Made by a program: the position numbers and the translations under genes
Part shown: piece after piece, positions 49,071 through 61,200 of the stretch
Numbering within the stretch: the first letter of the stretch is position 1
Layout of the letters: each line of letters opens with the position of its first letter
NCBI RefSeq assembly: GCF_017498525.1
Contig: NZ_CP071796.1
Coordinates: forward strand, 4,162,041 to 4,226,040
Reading direction: 5' to 3'
Origin: Ottowia testudinis
GTDB taxonomy: Bacteria > Pseudomonadota > Gammaproteobacteria > Burkholderiales > Burkholderiaceae_C
Length of the DNA: 64,000 nt
Notes under the pieces: generated by a model
The model's input: only the letters and a program-made list of their open reading frames with translations
Database searches by the model: none
Told to the model about the DNA's origin: nothing

Positions 49071-51233
49071 TCATCTTTTGCAAGACGGCCAACTGGAGTT
49101 TACTTTCTTATTCAGAGTATAGCTTACTGACTCTACGGCAAAAACCACTCCTAACTTCGGCCCGTTTCTTCCATCATTTAAACCATCACAACCACCTGCA
49201 GTATAAAAGCTTGTCAAGCCTGCGATAATTGCACCTCTACCTTGAGTTGTTCTTGCCAGTCTTGTCATCAAAGGCCGCCCAAGATATTTTTGTTTCGGCC
49301 CGCCTCGGCGAAAAGCAAGCTGGAGGCCAGCGCCTACAATATTTGCGGATATAACGATGCCATCCAGCTTTCCGTGCATCGCTCTGTGATCGGATCTCGG
49401 AATATTAACTATATTACTTTTTTGATCTTTTCCACACATATATATTGGCACTGTGTGGTGGGGAGTAATCGCAACGCTATTAACCCCTGCAACAGCAGCA
49501 GCCCCCAAAGTCATCAAATCGACATTTGAATCATTAAAAACAGATCGCACAACACCAGACATTAATGCATCGAAAATGCCAAATCGTTCGCTGTCATCAT
49601 CATCGCCAGGATCAATCAAGTCCCATAACGAAAGCGCCCGCATAGAAAAGTTAGCCACATTCCCCATACTGACACTCACCCCACCCAGCCCAAAGTACCC
49701 ACTCGGATCAATGTGATTAATGGGATCCGCATTCCCATACAGATACTTGTTCAGCGTCAGCGGAATACGCTGTGACCCTGGATGTTCATCCATGGAGATG
49801 AAGCGCCCTGTGCTGGGGTCATAGTCCCTGGCCCGCAGGTGGTACAGCCCGGTCGTCTGATCGAAGGCTTCTCCGGTGTAGCGGTGCCTGATGCCGCTTG
49901 AGCCGTTGGCGTTCAACTCATTGCCAAACGCATCAAACGCCAACATCTCGATGGTTTGACCTTGGTCGTTGGTCACCAGCCGCGTGCTGCCCTGGGCATC
50001 GCTGTAGAGCTGCTGGGTCTGGCCGTTGCTGGCCTGGCTCAGTTGCAGGCCCACACCATCGGGTGTGTGCACATGCACGCTCTCTTGCCAGGGGCCGTTG
50101 TTGTGCCGCGTGCGCTCCAGCATGATTTCGCTGTAGGGCCGGGCGGTGTCCAGGATGTATTGGGTTTCCTGCTTTTGCCCGCCCTGTTCCTTGGTGCGGC
50201 TGATTCTCCGGCCCAGGGCGTCGTAGCCGTACTTGATGTTTGTCGTGCCACTGCTGACTTCGGTCAGGCGGTTGTCGCTGCTCCAGGTGTATTGGAAGGT
50301 TTGGCTGGGGGTCTTCTTCTCGATCAGGTTGCCACGGCCGTCGTAGCGGTAGCTGGTGGTGCCGCCGCTGGTGCTTTCTGCCGTGAGCTGGTCAAGGCTG
50401 TTGTAGCTGTAGAGGGTGACCACGGGGGCTGCACTGCCGGTGGTCTGGCTCTTCTGGATGCGGTTGCCGGCACTATCGTATTGGTAGCTGCTCGCGCTGG
50501 TTGCGCCTGCGCTGGTGACGCTTTCTTGCACCAGTTTGCCGTCGGCGTCGTATTGCCAGCTGAGCTGTCTGCTTTGGCCGGCGACTTCTTCGCTGGCATT
50601 CGTTCTGCGGCCTTGGGCGTCGGTGGTGTAGCTGAATTTGGCAAGCGTCTGGCCGCTGGGGCCTTGGTGGTGGATTTCAGTGAGGTGGCCGGCAGCGTTG
50701 TAGCTGTAGCTGCTCTTTGAGCCGTTGGCTCTTTGGATTTGGGTCAGGCGGCCTGCAGGGTCGTGGGTGAATTGGGTGGCGCTGCCTTCGGGGGCGGTGA
50801 GGGTTTGCAGGCGCCCGCCAGCGTCCCAGCTGGCCTGGATGGCTTGGCTGGGCTGGCTGTCAAAGCGGGCGGATGCGCCGGTGCGCTGGCTGGCGGCGTC
50901 CCAGCGGGCGGTGCTTTGGCCAAAGGGGCTGGTTTCTTGGGTCTGGCGGCCCAGGGGGTCCAGGGTGTGGTTGATGGGCCCGCGCTGGCTGTCGCTGTAG
51001 CGGCTGGCGCGGCCGCTCGCGTCGTGGCCGATGGTGAGGGTGCCTTCGGGCCGTTGGTGGCCGGTGCTTTGGCCGCCAGCATTGAAGCTGTAGCGTGTTT
51101 GGGCGCCGCTGGGCAGGTTGACGTCTTTCAGGCGCCCTGCCGGGTCGTGGCTGGTGCAGGCGGTACTGGCAAATTTAACAGTACTGTTGTAGGCAATTGA
51201 ATCAAGCATATTTATCTTGCTTGCCGAAAGCAC
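49071..51233 (-). CDS. displaced Rhs core with second toxin tip
   Basis: 720 residues from a GTG at 51233. It has lost the N-terminal export and cadherin-like parts. Rhs repeats run to the core motif YDPSTGRFISMDEHPGS and NHIDPSG, then the tip begins (YFGLGGVSVSMG). The tip has a hydrophobic stretch, then HHTVPIYMCG with a later HRAMHG, a His-rich nuclease-like pattern related to the first tip. Identical at DNA level to the large gene for over 1.2 kb. Whether it is translated is unknown; it may serve as a reserve tip reached by recombination. Confidence 0.75.
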   Translation of the reverse strand: MLSASKINMLDSIAYNSTVKFASTACTSHDPAGRLKDVNLPSGAQTRYSFNAGGQSTGHQRPEGTLTIGHDASGRASRYSDSQRGPINHTLDPLGRQTQETSPFGQSTARWDAASQRTGASARFDSQPSQAIQASWDAGGRLQTLTAPEGSATQFTHDPAGRLTQIQRANGSKSSYSYNAAGHLTEIHHQGPSGQTLAKFSYTTDAQGRRTNASEEVAGQSRQLSWQYDADGKLVQESVTSAGATSASSYQYDSAGNRIQKSQTTGSAAPVVTLYSYNSLDQLTAESTSGGTTSYRYDGRGNLIEKKTPSQTFQYTWSSDNRLTEVSSGTTNIKYGYDALGRRISRTKEQGGQKQETQYILDTARPYSEIMLERTRHNNGPWQESVHVHTPDGVGLQLSQASNGQTQQLYSDAQGSTRLVTNDQGQTIEMLAFDAFGNELNANGSSGIRHRYTGEAFDQTTGLYHLRARDYDPSTGRFISMDEHPGSQRIPLTLNKYLYGNADPINHIDPSGYFGLGGVSVSMGNVANFSMRALSLWDLIDPGDDDDSERFGIFDALMSGVVRSVFNDSNVDLMTLGAAAVAGVNSVAITPHHTVPIYMCGKDQKSNIVNIPRSDHRAMHGKLDGIVISANIVGAGLQLAFRRGGPKQKYLGRPLMTRLARTTQGRGAIIAGLTSFYTAGGCDGLNDGRNGPKLGVVFAVESVSYTLNKKVNSSWPSCKR
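49696..51094 (+). repeat. Rhs core direct repeat, copy 1
   Basis: About 1,399 bp matching 52806-54204 at an offset of 3,110. From 49861 on I see no differences; the first ~165 bp, next to the toxin tip, carry scattered substitutions. Confidence 0.9.
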
Positions 51234-51260
51234 CGAAGAAAAAGCACAACGCCCGTTCAG

Positions 51261-52232
51261 TCAAGCGAACGGATTAGCATCAACAATAGGATATTTTTTC
51301 TTGATCTCTGACATATATAACCCCAAATTTTCTGTTATTTCATTGAAGCCATCCTCACCACATGTATTTATCGCCTCTACTTTTTTATCCTGAATCGCAC
51401 TCAATCCATCCGCGACCCGTCTATAGAACCAAGGAAAAGAGAGTTTTTTAATGATTCTCGAACGGAGAATTGCGCGCTCTCTTGCAAGCTCCCTATCCTC
51501 GCCAGGAAACATCCACCAAGAAACCATTCCTCCACTCCTAATCAAATCCGGAAGCGGAAGATTTGGGAAAACACGTTCGTCACACTCAATTTGTTCAACA
51601 ATTTTCCGAAGCTTTGCATTCAACGACCGGCCCTGATCATTATTTAATACTAGGTTACTCTTGTATGCATCACCATCCAAGCAGTAATTCAAATTCTTAA
51701 GGGCGCAAATTTCATTGCCCTTTTCGAGTCCGGAAGATCGCTCATCAAAAATAAATGCCCACTCCTTAAACTGCTCAATTTGGGCTGAAAAGTATCCAAC
51801 CACTGGCTCTACAAATTGATTCTCAACGAAAGCACTACAAACTTTTCCAACATAAGCAAGGGTTCTAAACTTTTTCCCCATAGGGCCCTTGCGGGAAGAT
51901 CCATAACCACCCCACCCAGAATAAGATGAAAAAAATGGATTTGGAATATAATCTTTCTTGATTGAGTGACTCCTCATCCAGCTTAAAAAAGATTTATATA
52001 AATCATCATTTGTTATCATTTTTTTAAACGTATGGTCGCGCAACCCGCTATAAAATGCTGCGTACGTATCACTTACCGCAGCAAAAAAGCACATATAGGG
52101 CGGAAATAAAATAACTGACGTATGCTGCGAGTTGGGTGATTCGCACAAAACCAAAAGCGGTGAATTGGTTTTGTTTAAAAAAATTTCATCGTCGAAAATT
52201 AAATGGTCCAAACTCATTTTTTGCAATACCAT
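51261..52232 (-). CDS. candidate immunity protein 1 of the Rhs locus
   Basis: 323 residues from ATG 52232 (MVLQKMSLDHLIFDDE), preceded by GGAGG five bases upstream; an ATG at 52247 overlapping the Rhs stop (ATGA) is also possible. AT-rich. Contains LLVLCESPNSQHTSVILFPP, YSGWGGYGSSRKGP and ICALKNLNYCLDGDAYKSN. No signal peptide and no family recognised. Role inferred from overlap with the Rhs tip. It shows no obvious similarity to candidate 2. Confidence 0.65.
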   Translation of the reverse strand: MVLQKMSLDHLIFDDEIFLNKTNSPLLVLCESPNSQHTSVILFPPYMCFFAAVSDTYAAFYSGLRDHTFKKMITNDDLYKSFLSWMRSHSIKKDYIPNPFFSSYSGWGGYGSSRKGPMGKKFRTLAYVGKVCSAFVENQFVEPVVGYFSAQIEQFKEWAFIFDERSSGLEKGNEICALKNLNYCLDGDAYKSNLVLNNDQGRSLNAKLRKIVEQIECDERVFPNLPLPDLIRSGGMVSWWMFPGEDRELARERAILRSRIIKKLSFPWFYRRVADGLSAIQDKKVEAINTCGEDGFNEITENLGLYMSEIKKKYPIVDANPFA

Positions 52233-52243
52233 TCCGTCCTCCA

Positions 52244-55200
52244 TCATTTTGGTCTTTTGCAAACAGGCAATGAAGTATTAGTGCCATTCATATAAGTTAT
52301 CTTTTCGTCAGGAAACACTTCCCCAATGGTTGGCTGACCTTTATCCCAGTACTCGGACAATCTATAGAACTCTTCAATAGAGTTCGCGATAATCGTTCTA
52401 CCCGGAACAGTGTCTGCAAACCTCATTACTTCATCTTTCCTTCTCCGGCCCAAGGGCAATATCTTGTCAGCCATCTCCTCGGCAATCGTTATTTTTAACC
52501 ATATGCCACCCAGGCCCCAATGCAGTAGCTTATGGCTTCGCCAGTCGATTGTTGACAACTTTTGATTGACACCGCCGCATAAATAAATTGGGATAGTGTG
52601 ATGCTCCTCATCAGGCATTTTTTTCTTGTAATAGTCACCAAGTGCCCTGACCTGCATCGCAACGACCGCATCCCATATGCTGAACTTCCTATTGATGTAA
52701 TCGATTGCAACTCCGCCACCGACTATCACTGCCGTCGCGTAAAAGGCGTTTGCGACATGGGTCATATTTATATTTGGCATGGTGACTGTCATGCTCATGA
52801 ACATATACCCACTCGGATCAATATGGTTCACAGGATCCGCATTCCCATACAGGTACTTGTTGAGCGTCAGCGGAATGCGCTGTGATCCGGGATGCTCATC
52901 CATGGAGATGAAGCGCCCTGTGCTGGGGTCATAGTCCCGGGCCCTGAGGTGGTACAGCCCAGTCGTCTGATCGAAGGCTTCTCCGGTGTAGCGGTGCCTG
53001 ATGCCGCTTGAGCCGTTGGCGTTCAACTCATTGCCAAACGCATCAAACGCCAACATCTCGATGGTTTGACCTTGGTCGTTGGTCACCAGCCGCGTGCTGC
53101 CCTGGGCATCGCTGTAGAGCTGCTGGGTCTGGCCGTTGCTGGCCTGGCTCAGTTGCAGGCCCACACCATCGGGTGTGTGCACATGCACGCTCTCTTGCCA
53201 GGGGCCGTTGTTGTGCCGCGTGCGCTCCAGCATGATTTCGCTGTAGGGCCGGGCGGTGTCCAGGATGTATTGGGTTTCCTGCTTTTGCCCGCCCTGTTCC
53301 TTGGTGCGGCTGATTCTCCGGCCCAGGGCGTCGTAGCCGTACTTGATGTTTGTCGTGCCACTGCTGACTTCGGTCAGGCGGTTGTCGCTGCTCCAGGTGT
53401 ATTGGAAGGTTTGGCTGGGGGTCTTCTTCTCGATCAGGTTGCCACGGCCGTCGTAGCGGTAGCTGGTGGTGCCGCCGCTGGTGCTTTCTGCCGTGAGCTG
53501 GTCAAGGCTGTTGTAGCTGTAGAGGGTGACCACGGGGGCTGCACTGCCGGTGGTCTGGCTCTTCTGGATGCGGTTGCCGGCACTATCGTATTGGTAGCTG
53601 CTCGCGCTGGTTGCGCCTGCGCTGGTGACGCTTTCTTGCACCAGTTTGCCGTCGGCGTCGTATTGCCAGCTGAGCTGTCTGCTTTGGCCGGCGACTTCTT
53701 CGCTGGCATTCGTTCTGCGGCCTTGGGCGTCGGTGGTGTAGCTGAATTTGGCAAGCGTCTGGCCGCTGGGGCCTTGGTGGTGGATTTCAGTGAGGTGGCC
53801 GGCAGCGTTGTAGCTGTAGCTGCTCTTTGAGCCGTTGGCTCTTTGGATTTGGGTCAGGCGGCCTGCAGGGTCGTGGGTGAATTGGGTGGCGCTGCCTTCG
53901 GGGGCGGTGAGGGTTTGCAGGCGCCCGCCAGCGTCCCAGCTGGCCTGGATGGCTTGGCTGGGCTGGCTGTCAAAGCGGGCGGATGCGCCGGTGCGCTGGC
54001 TGGCGGCGTCCCAGCGGGCGGTGCTTTGGCCAAAGGGGCTGGTTTCTTGGGTCTGGCGGCCCAGGGGGTCCAGGGTGTGGTTGATGGGCCCGCGCTGGCT
54101 GTCGCTGTAGCGGCTGGCGCGGCCGCTCGCGTCGTGGCCGATGGTGAGGGTGCCTTCGGGCCGTTGGTGGCCGGTGCTTTGGCCGCCAGCATTGAAGCTG
54201 TAGCTGATCTTGCTGCCGTCGAATTGGGTGTGGGCGATGAGGTTACCGTCGGCATCATGGGTCAGCTGCTCTTTGCTGCCATTGGCCAGGGTGCGGCTGG
54301 TGCGGCGGCCGGCGGCGTCGTAGCCGTAGTGGGTGGCGTTGCCTCGGGCGTCGGTCTGGGCCAGCAGTTGGCCGGCTTCGTTCCAGGCGTAGCGGGTTTG
54401 GGCGCCGCTGGGCAGGCTGACGTCTTTGAGGCGCCCTGCCGCGTCGTAGCCGTAGCGGGTGGTGTGGCCCAGGGCGTTGGTGTCGCTGGTTCTTTGGCCG
54501 GCCGCGTCGTAGGTGGTGCGGGTGCTGGCGCCGCCGGGCAGGGTGGTTTGGGTGCGTCTGCCGGCGGCGTCGTATTGGTAGCGGGTGACTTGGCCGTCGG
54601 GGGCGGTGAGTTGGCTGATTTGGCCGGCGTCGGTGTAGGCCCAGCGGCTGGCGTGGCCCAGGGGGTTGGTGGTTTGGGTGGTGCGCCCGCCAGCGTCGTG
54701 GCTGTGGCGGGTGGTTCTGCCCAGAGGGTCGGTTTCCTGGGTGAGTTGGCCGCCAGCGTCGTATTGGCGGGCGGTGGTGCCGCCTGCGGGGTCGGTGACT
54801 TGGGTGGGGTTGCCGCGGCTGTCGTAGGCGGTGGCGGTGCACAGGTTGGCGGCGCCGGTGCAGTGGCGCGTTTCGCGGCCTTCGGCGTCATAGGCCCAGG
54901 TGTCGGCCAGGCCGTGGGGGTGGTCGCTGCGGGTGCGCTCGCCGCGGCTGTTGTAGCTGTGGCGGGTGGTGTGGCCCAGGGGGCTGGTTTCCTGGATGAG
55001 CTCGCCTGCGGCGTTGTATTGGCTGCGCCGGGTGTGGCCCAGGGGGTCGGTGTGGGCGGTCTGGCGGCCGTTGGCGTCGTAGGCCATGCTCTGGCGCGCC
55101 GGGCTGGCGGCAGCGCTGGGGCTCAGGCGCACGGTGAGGCTGTCGCTGGTGGTGCGGCCAGCGGCGTCGTAGCCGTAGGTGGTGACGGCGCCGTCGGGGG

Positions 55201-58200
55201 CGGTGGCGGTTTGCAGCAGGCTGGTGCCGCCGGTGGTGGCGTAGCTCCAGCGGCTGGCGCGGCCCAGGGGGTCGGTGAGGCTTTGCAGGCTGCCCCTGGG
55301 GGTGTGGCCGATGCTGCTGGCCTGGCCGTCGGGCGCGGTCATGCGGGTGAGCTGGCCTTGGGGGTCGTAGCCGTAGCCGTGGACCATGCCGCCGGGCTGG
55401 CTGAGTTGGGTGACGTTGCCTGAGGCGTCGTAGGTGGTGGCGGTGGTGCGGCCCAGGGGGTCGGTTTCGCTGGTGACGTTGCCAAAGGCGTCGTGGGTGC
55501 GGGTGGTTTTGCGGCCCAGGGGGTCGGTGACGCTGGTTTCGTTGTCTGCGGCGTCGTAGGTGTAGCGGGTGATGCCGCCTGCAGGGCCGGTGACCTGGAG
55601 GACGTTGCCGCGGGCGTCGTATTCGTAGGTGGTGGTGTGGCCCAGCCGGTCCTTGACGGATTGCTTTCTGGCGCCCAGGTCATGGCTGACGGTGACGGCG
55701 TGGCCCAGGGCGTCGGTTTGTTTGACGATGCGGCCGTCCTGGTCGTATTCGGCTTTGAGCTGCAGGCGGCCAGCCGGGTCGGTCCAGTCGGTCAGGGCGT
55801 GGGGCAAGGCGGCGTTGGCGTAGCGGTAGTGGGCCTGGGTGCCGTCGGGTTCGGCGGCAGCGGTGAGGTTGCCCTGGCTGTCGTAGCTGTAGCGGCGCTG
55901 CACGCCACCGGGGCCGCTGATCTGGGTGATGCGGCCTTGGCCGTCGCGGGTGAATTGCAGGGCCCAGCCGCCGGAGTGCGCAATGCCGTCGCGGGTGAAT
56001 TGCAGGGTGTTGCCCAGCCGGTCCTTGATGTGCTGGATGCTGCTGGTGATGCCCTTGCTGCCGTCCAGGGTGAATTCGGTGCCGTCGCGGCTGGTGTATT
56101 TCCACTGCTTGGGGTTGTAGGGCTCGCCCGAGCCGTAGTCGGTGAGGTCGCTGCCGACGATGCGCAGGTGCAGCCAGCCGCCCAGCGCTTCGAGCGTGGC
56201 GCCGCTGCGGTTGCCAGCGCGCGGACGGTAGACGATGTTGGCGCTGGGGTTGCTGGTCCACTGGATGATGCTGACGCATTCGGGTTCGGCGCGCGCTTCG
56301 AATTGCTCCAGCGCGCCACCGGGCAGGCGCACCGCAACGACGCGGCTGCCAGAGGGGCGGATGCATATCTTGCGGTTGAAGCCGCCGCCGGTTTGCACCG
56401 CCGTCCACTGGCGGCCGACGACGCCGTTGGTTTGGATGTTGACGTCCTGGTACTGCACGCTCCAGCCGTGGCCGAAGTCCAGCGGCTCGAAGCGCCGCAG
56501 GCTGTCGTAGGTGCGGGTGACGGCCAGGGGCAGGCCTTCGACGTTGAAGGCCATGTCTTCAAACGTCAGGCGCAGGGGGGCGGTCTTTTGCTGGCCAGTG
56601 ATGGCCACGGTGATGCGGGCGCTGGCTTGCTTGCCGGCCAGATCGCGCACGATCAGGCCAATGTCGTACAGGCCGTTGGCGATGGTTTGCGGGTTCAGGC
56701 GGCCCAGCACGCCACCCGCGGCCACGGGCGAGGTGCCCTGCGCCAGGCGCGTCCATTGCTCTTGGCCCGCCGGGGAGATCAGCAGCTGGTAATCGCCAAA
56801 ACGGCTGTCGGTGGCGGTGCCGGTGATGTCGACGGGTTCGGTCACATCCACCACCACGATGTTGCTGGAGTCGCCTGGGGTGGCGATGTGGGCGATGGGG
56901 TCGTCGTTGTCGCTGGGGTCGATGACGGCAAACCAATCGTCCACGGTAACGGTGGCGCCCTGGCTGTCGCGCAGCACCGCGCGCACGGCATGGCGGCCCA
57001 ACGCGCTGGCGGTGACGCTGGCTTGCAGGCTGGCGTTCAGGGTCCGGGGTACGCCATCGACCGTGAAGCTTTGCACCGTATACGGCGGCTGGCCCCCCGC
57101 GGGCACCACGCCGATGGTGGTGCTGGCGCCGGCGGCGATGTAGCGCGGACTGAAGCTGATGCTGGCGCTCAAGGGGCCGGGCGGGGGCGGCTGTAGCGCT
57201 GGCGCAACATTGATCTGCCAACTTTGCTCGGCGTGGCCTTTTCCGTCGCTAATGCGCAACACAACTTGCGCCGTGCCGACTGCGGCGGCGGCAGGCGTCC
57301 ATTCGACAACGCCGGTGGCCGAGACGGTCATGCCGGCGGGCGCCTGGGTAAGCGTGTAGGTCAGGGGGTCGCCATCCGGGTCGCTGACGATGACGCTGTA
57401 GCGCCACGGCTGGCCCGCCGTGGCGGCCAGCGGCGGGTTGGAGTTGATGCGTGGCGGCGCGTTGCTGGCCACGGCCGTGACTTCAAGCGTGAAGCTGTGC
57501 AGTACGGTGGCGCGGCCATCGGACACGGTGATGTTGACCGGATGCTGGCCGACGTGGGCCACGGTGGGCGCCCATTGCGCCAGGCCAGTGGCGCTGAGGC
57601 TCAGGCCAGCAGGCGCCTGCCCGAGTGCGAAGGTAATGGGGTCGCCGTCGGGGTCGCTGGCGGCGATCTGGTATTGCCAGGGCTGGCCGGCGGGGGTGCG
57701 GGTGGCCGGCTGGCTGGTGATGACGGGCGGCCGGTTGGCCACCGGGGCCGTGACCTTGAGCGTGAAGTCTTGCGTGGCGCTCAAGCCGCCGCTGTCGGTC
57801 ACGGTGATCTGGACGGCGTGGTCACCCACCTGCGTGGCGGTGGGGGTCCAGTCCACCAGGCCTGCCGTGGTGATGGTCATGCCGGTGGGGGCGCGGGTCA
57901 GCGTGAAGGTGAGGGGGTCGTTCTCGGGGTCGGCGGCAACGACGGTGTACACCCAGCGCTGGCCTGCCACCGCGCTGGTGGACGGGTTGCTGCTGATGGC
58001 GGGCGGTTGGTTGATGGCCGCTGGCTTGACCGTGATGCGCCAGGTTTGCAGCACGGTGTGGCCCATGCCGTCGCTGGCGGTGACGTTGAACTCGTGCTCG
58101 CCCACCTGGGACGCGGTGGGCGTCCACTCAAGGCGTTTGCCGCTGAGGGTGGCGCCCGTGGGCACACGGCCCAGCTCAAAACCGACGGGATCGCCATCGG

Positions 58201-61200
58201 GGTCGGTGGCGGACAGCTCGTAGGCGTAGGCTTTACCCGCCGTGGCTTGCGCTGGCGGCGTGCTGGTGATGCGCGGCGGCTGATTGCCGAAGTTGGGCAC
58301 GCGCACGGTGTAGCTTTGCGTGGCGGTGCCGCCACGGCGGTCGTCCACCCGAATTTGCACGGGGAAGGCGCCCTGCACGGTTTGGGCAAACGTCCAGTCG
58401 AGCCGGCCGCTCTGGGGGTCGATGGTCATGCCCTGGGGCGCCTGCACCAGGCTCCAGGTGAGGGTATCGCCGTCGGCATCGCTGGCGCTGGCGGTGTAGG
58501 CGTAGGGCCGGCCGTGCGGCGCCAAGGTGACGGGCGTGGCGGTGAAAACGGGGGCGCGGTTGTCGACCGCGCGCACGGTGAGGGTGTAGCGCTGGGTGGC
58601 GGTGTTGCTGGTGGCGTCTTCGGCCACCAGTTCGACGGTGTGCGTCCCGGGCGCGGCCGGCGTCCAGCGCACCAGGCCACTGCCGGCGTCCACGCTCATG
58701 CCGGCCGGCCCTTGGGCCAGCCGATAGGTGACGGCGTCGCCACTGGGGTCTTCGGCCTTGGCGGGGTAGGTGTAGGCCTGCGCCACGGTGGCGCTGATGA
58801 CCGGCTGCGTGACGAACCGTGGTGGGCCGTCCACGTTCAGCACGCCCTGCCGCGTGGCGCGCGCGCCTTTGCTGTCGGCCACGACCAGGGTGTAGGGGTA
58901 TCGGCCGGGCTGCGGGTTGCCCCAGTGGATGCCTCCGCTGGCGTTGATGGTCATGCCGGCCGCCTGGCTGCCCAGGCTGTAGATCAGTGCATCGCCATCC
59001 GGATCGGTGGCGCTGACCTGGTGGCTGAACGCGCGCCACACCGGAACGTTGGCGGGCAGCGCGTTGTTGATGACGGGTGGCCGGTTGCTGTCGCCCACGC
59101 GCACCATGAAGGTCTGGCTGGCGGCGAGCTGGCTGGGGTCGCGCACCAGCACGGTGACGGGATATTCGCCCACGGCGGCCGGTTGCCACTCGATTCGGCC
59201 GCTGGCGGCGTCCACGCGCATGCCGGCGGGTGCGCTGGCCAGGGAATAGGTCAGCGTGTCGCCATCGGGATCGGTGGCTTGCGCCGCGTAGCTGTAGGGC
59301 TGGCGCAAGTCGCCGTTGAGCACGGGCGTGCTGGTAAAGCGCGGCGGCCGTTGCAATGCTTGCCCAGGAGCCCAGTCTGGCGGTGGCACCGCCACCACGG
59401 CGCCCGACGTGCAAAGCTCCTTGCCAGAGGCATCAAGCGGCCTGACGTTGTAGAAGTAAGTGACGCCCGTCTGTACCGTGCTGTCGAGCCAGGTGCTGAA
59501 GCGCGAGGTGGTGTTGCCCAGCAGCTGGTAAGGGCCGTCAATCTGGCGCGACCGGTAGACCGCGTAACGCTCGGCCCCGGTGTCTTTCCAGACGAGCTGG
59601 ACCTTGCCCGGTTTGGCGCGGGCCGCCAGATCGGTCAGGCACGTGGTTTGCGGCGGAATGCGCAGCGAGCCGAAGGCATCGACGTAGACGTAGCCGCCGT
59701 GTCCACCATGCGCGCAATCGGCGGCCAGCACCCGCACTTCCAGCGTGTGGCCCAAACTATCTTCAGGCACCTCCATATCCACGTCGATGAAGGGCGTGGA
59801 CTTCCAGACCGCGCCCCCCGCTATCGTGGTGTAGGTCACACGTCCTGGCTGGCCGGCGTACGCAAAATCGTCATACAGGACTGCCCCAGTGTTCACGTCC
59901 TTGAGTTGCACATGAAAGAAAGGCTGCCCCTCGGCACCATGGCCTGGATCCTCCAGCACGGCGGCATAGGCGAAGCGCACGTGCAGCTTGCCATCGATGG
60001 GGTCTCTATCAGCCTGAGTGACTGTGGCGCGTTGGGTGAGAAAGTTGATGTGATTGCTACCATGCTCATCATTTACCTTGGCCGTGTACTCGCCCATGCG
60101 CGGCAATATGAGGTGCGGTGCGCGCGGATCGAACTTTCTACCCACGGTTTCGAGAAGGCGTTGTCCGCCCTGACTGACGCGGACACTACCGCCGGTGTGC
60201 GGCGCGGCGCCTTGCAGGCCGTAATTCAGCCCCCAGCCTTCTTGCCAGCCACTGAAGTCGCCGCGCTCGAAGCCACCGTTGTTGAACATGGCCTGAACGT
60301 CGTGCGCGGGAACCAGCCATCCCGCCAGCGTGATCAAGAGCGCGCCCAGCAAGACCGAGCCGCGCCGCGCGCGCCACACCAGGCCCGCGACCGCCAGCAT
60401 CAGCAGCAGCACGCCCGCGTGGCCCAGGCCAGGCACCGGTTGGACCGCGCCGCCGGCCCCCCCTGGCCCGCCGGGGCCGCCCGGTCCGCCAGCGCCACCC
60501 GGTCCGCTGGACCCCGCCGCGCCCATGCGGGCCACGAAATTGAAAACCAGCTCTTCACCCGAAGCCGCATCGATCTGGCGCAGGCCCGCCGCGCCCTGGG
60601 CGGCGGTGGTCACGATGACCGTGAGATCCCGGTCGGCCGGCCACTCCGGCACGGACAGCGACAACGCGAGCGCCGCATCGTCCTGAGCGCCCAGCGAAGC
60701 GTCGACCTGGTTGCTTAAGGTGCCCGTGGCAGCGCGGGAAAGCAGCGTGCCGGACCAATAGCCTGGCTCCGCCACTTCCCACCGGTCCGGCTCGATGAGC
60801 GTCGCGTCGGCGGCATTGCCCAGTGAGCGTGCGGATTCGTTGAAAAATGTGTTGTCCGCGGCACGAATGTCGGCGTCCAAAAAGGCAGACAACCGCAAAC
60901 CTTTAAGAGGCTGCCCGCTGGCATTGAGCAGGCGCCAGGTCCAGGTCTGACCGCCATCGGGTGCCGCCACATGCCGCACGCTGGCCTGGATGCGCAGCGC
61001 GCTGAAATCCAGGGCGTTGGCCGCCGTGCCCGCGGGGGTGTGCATGACCGACACACCGCCTTGCTCGGCGAACAAAGTCACTCGTTCCAGAGTGACCTGG
61101 GCCACCGCCAGACTGAAAGGAAACAGCAGTGCCGCGACCAGCAGCAAACCATGGCGCGCCAAGTCACGCCACATGGGCCAACGCCACGTTTTCGTCCACA

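Noticed and set aside
53000-58000. CRISPR-like array in the Rhs region
   Set aside because: Repeats are YD-repeat codons with irregular spacing and protein coding, not identical repeats with unique spacers.
57224-60718. 1,164-residue plus-strand open frame opposite the Rhs gene
   Set aside because: Antisense to the cadherin-like repeats; it only mirrors their periodicity.
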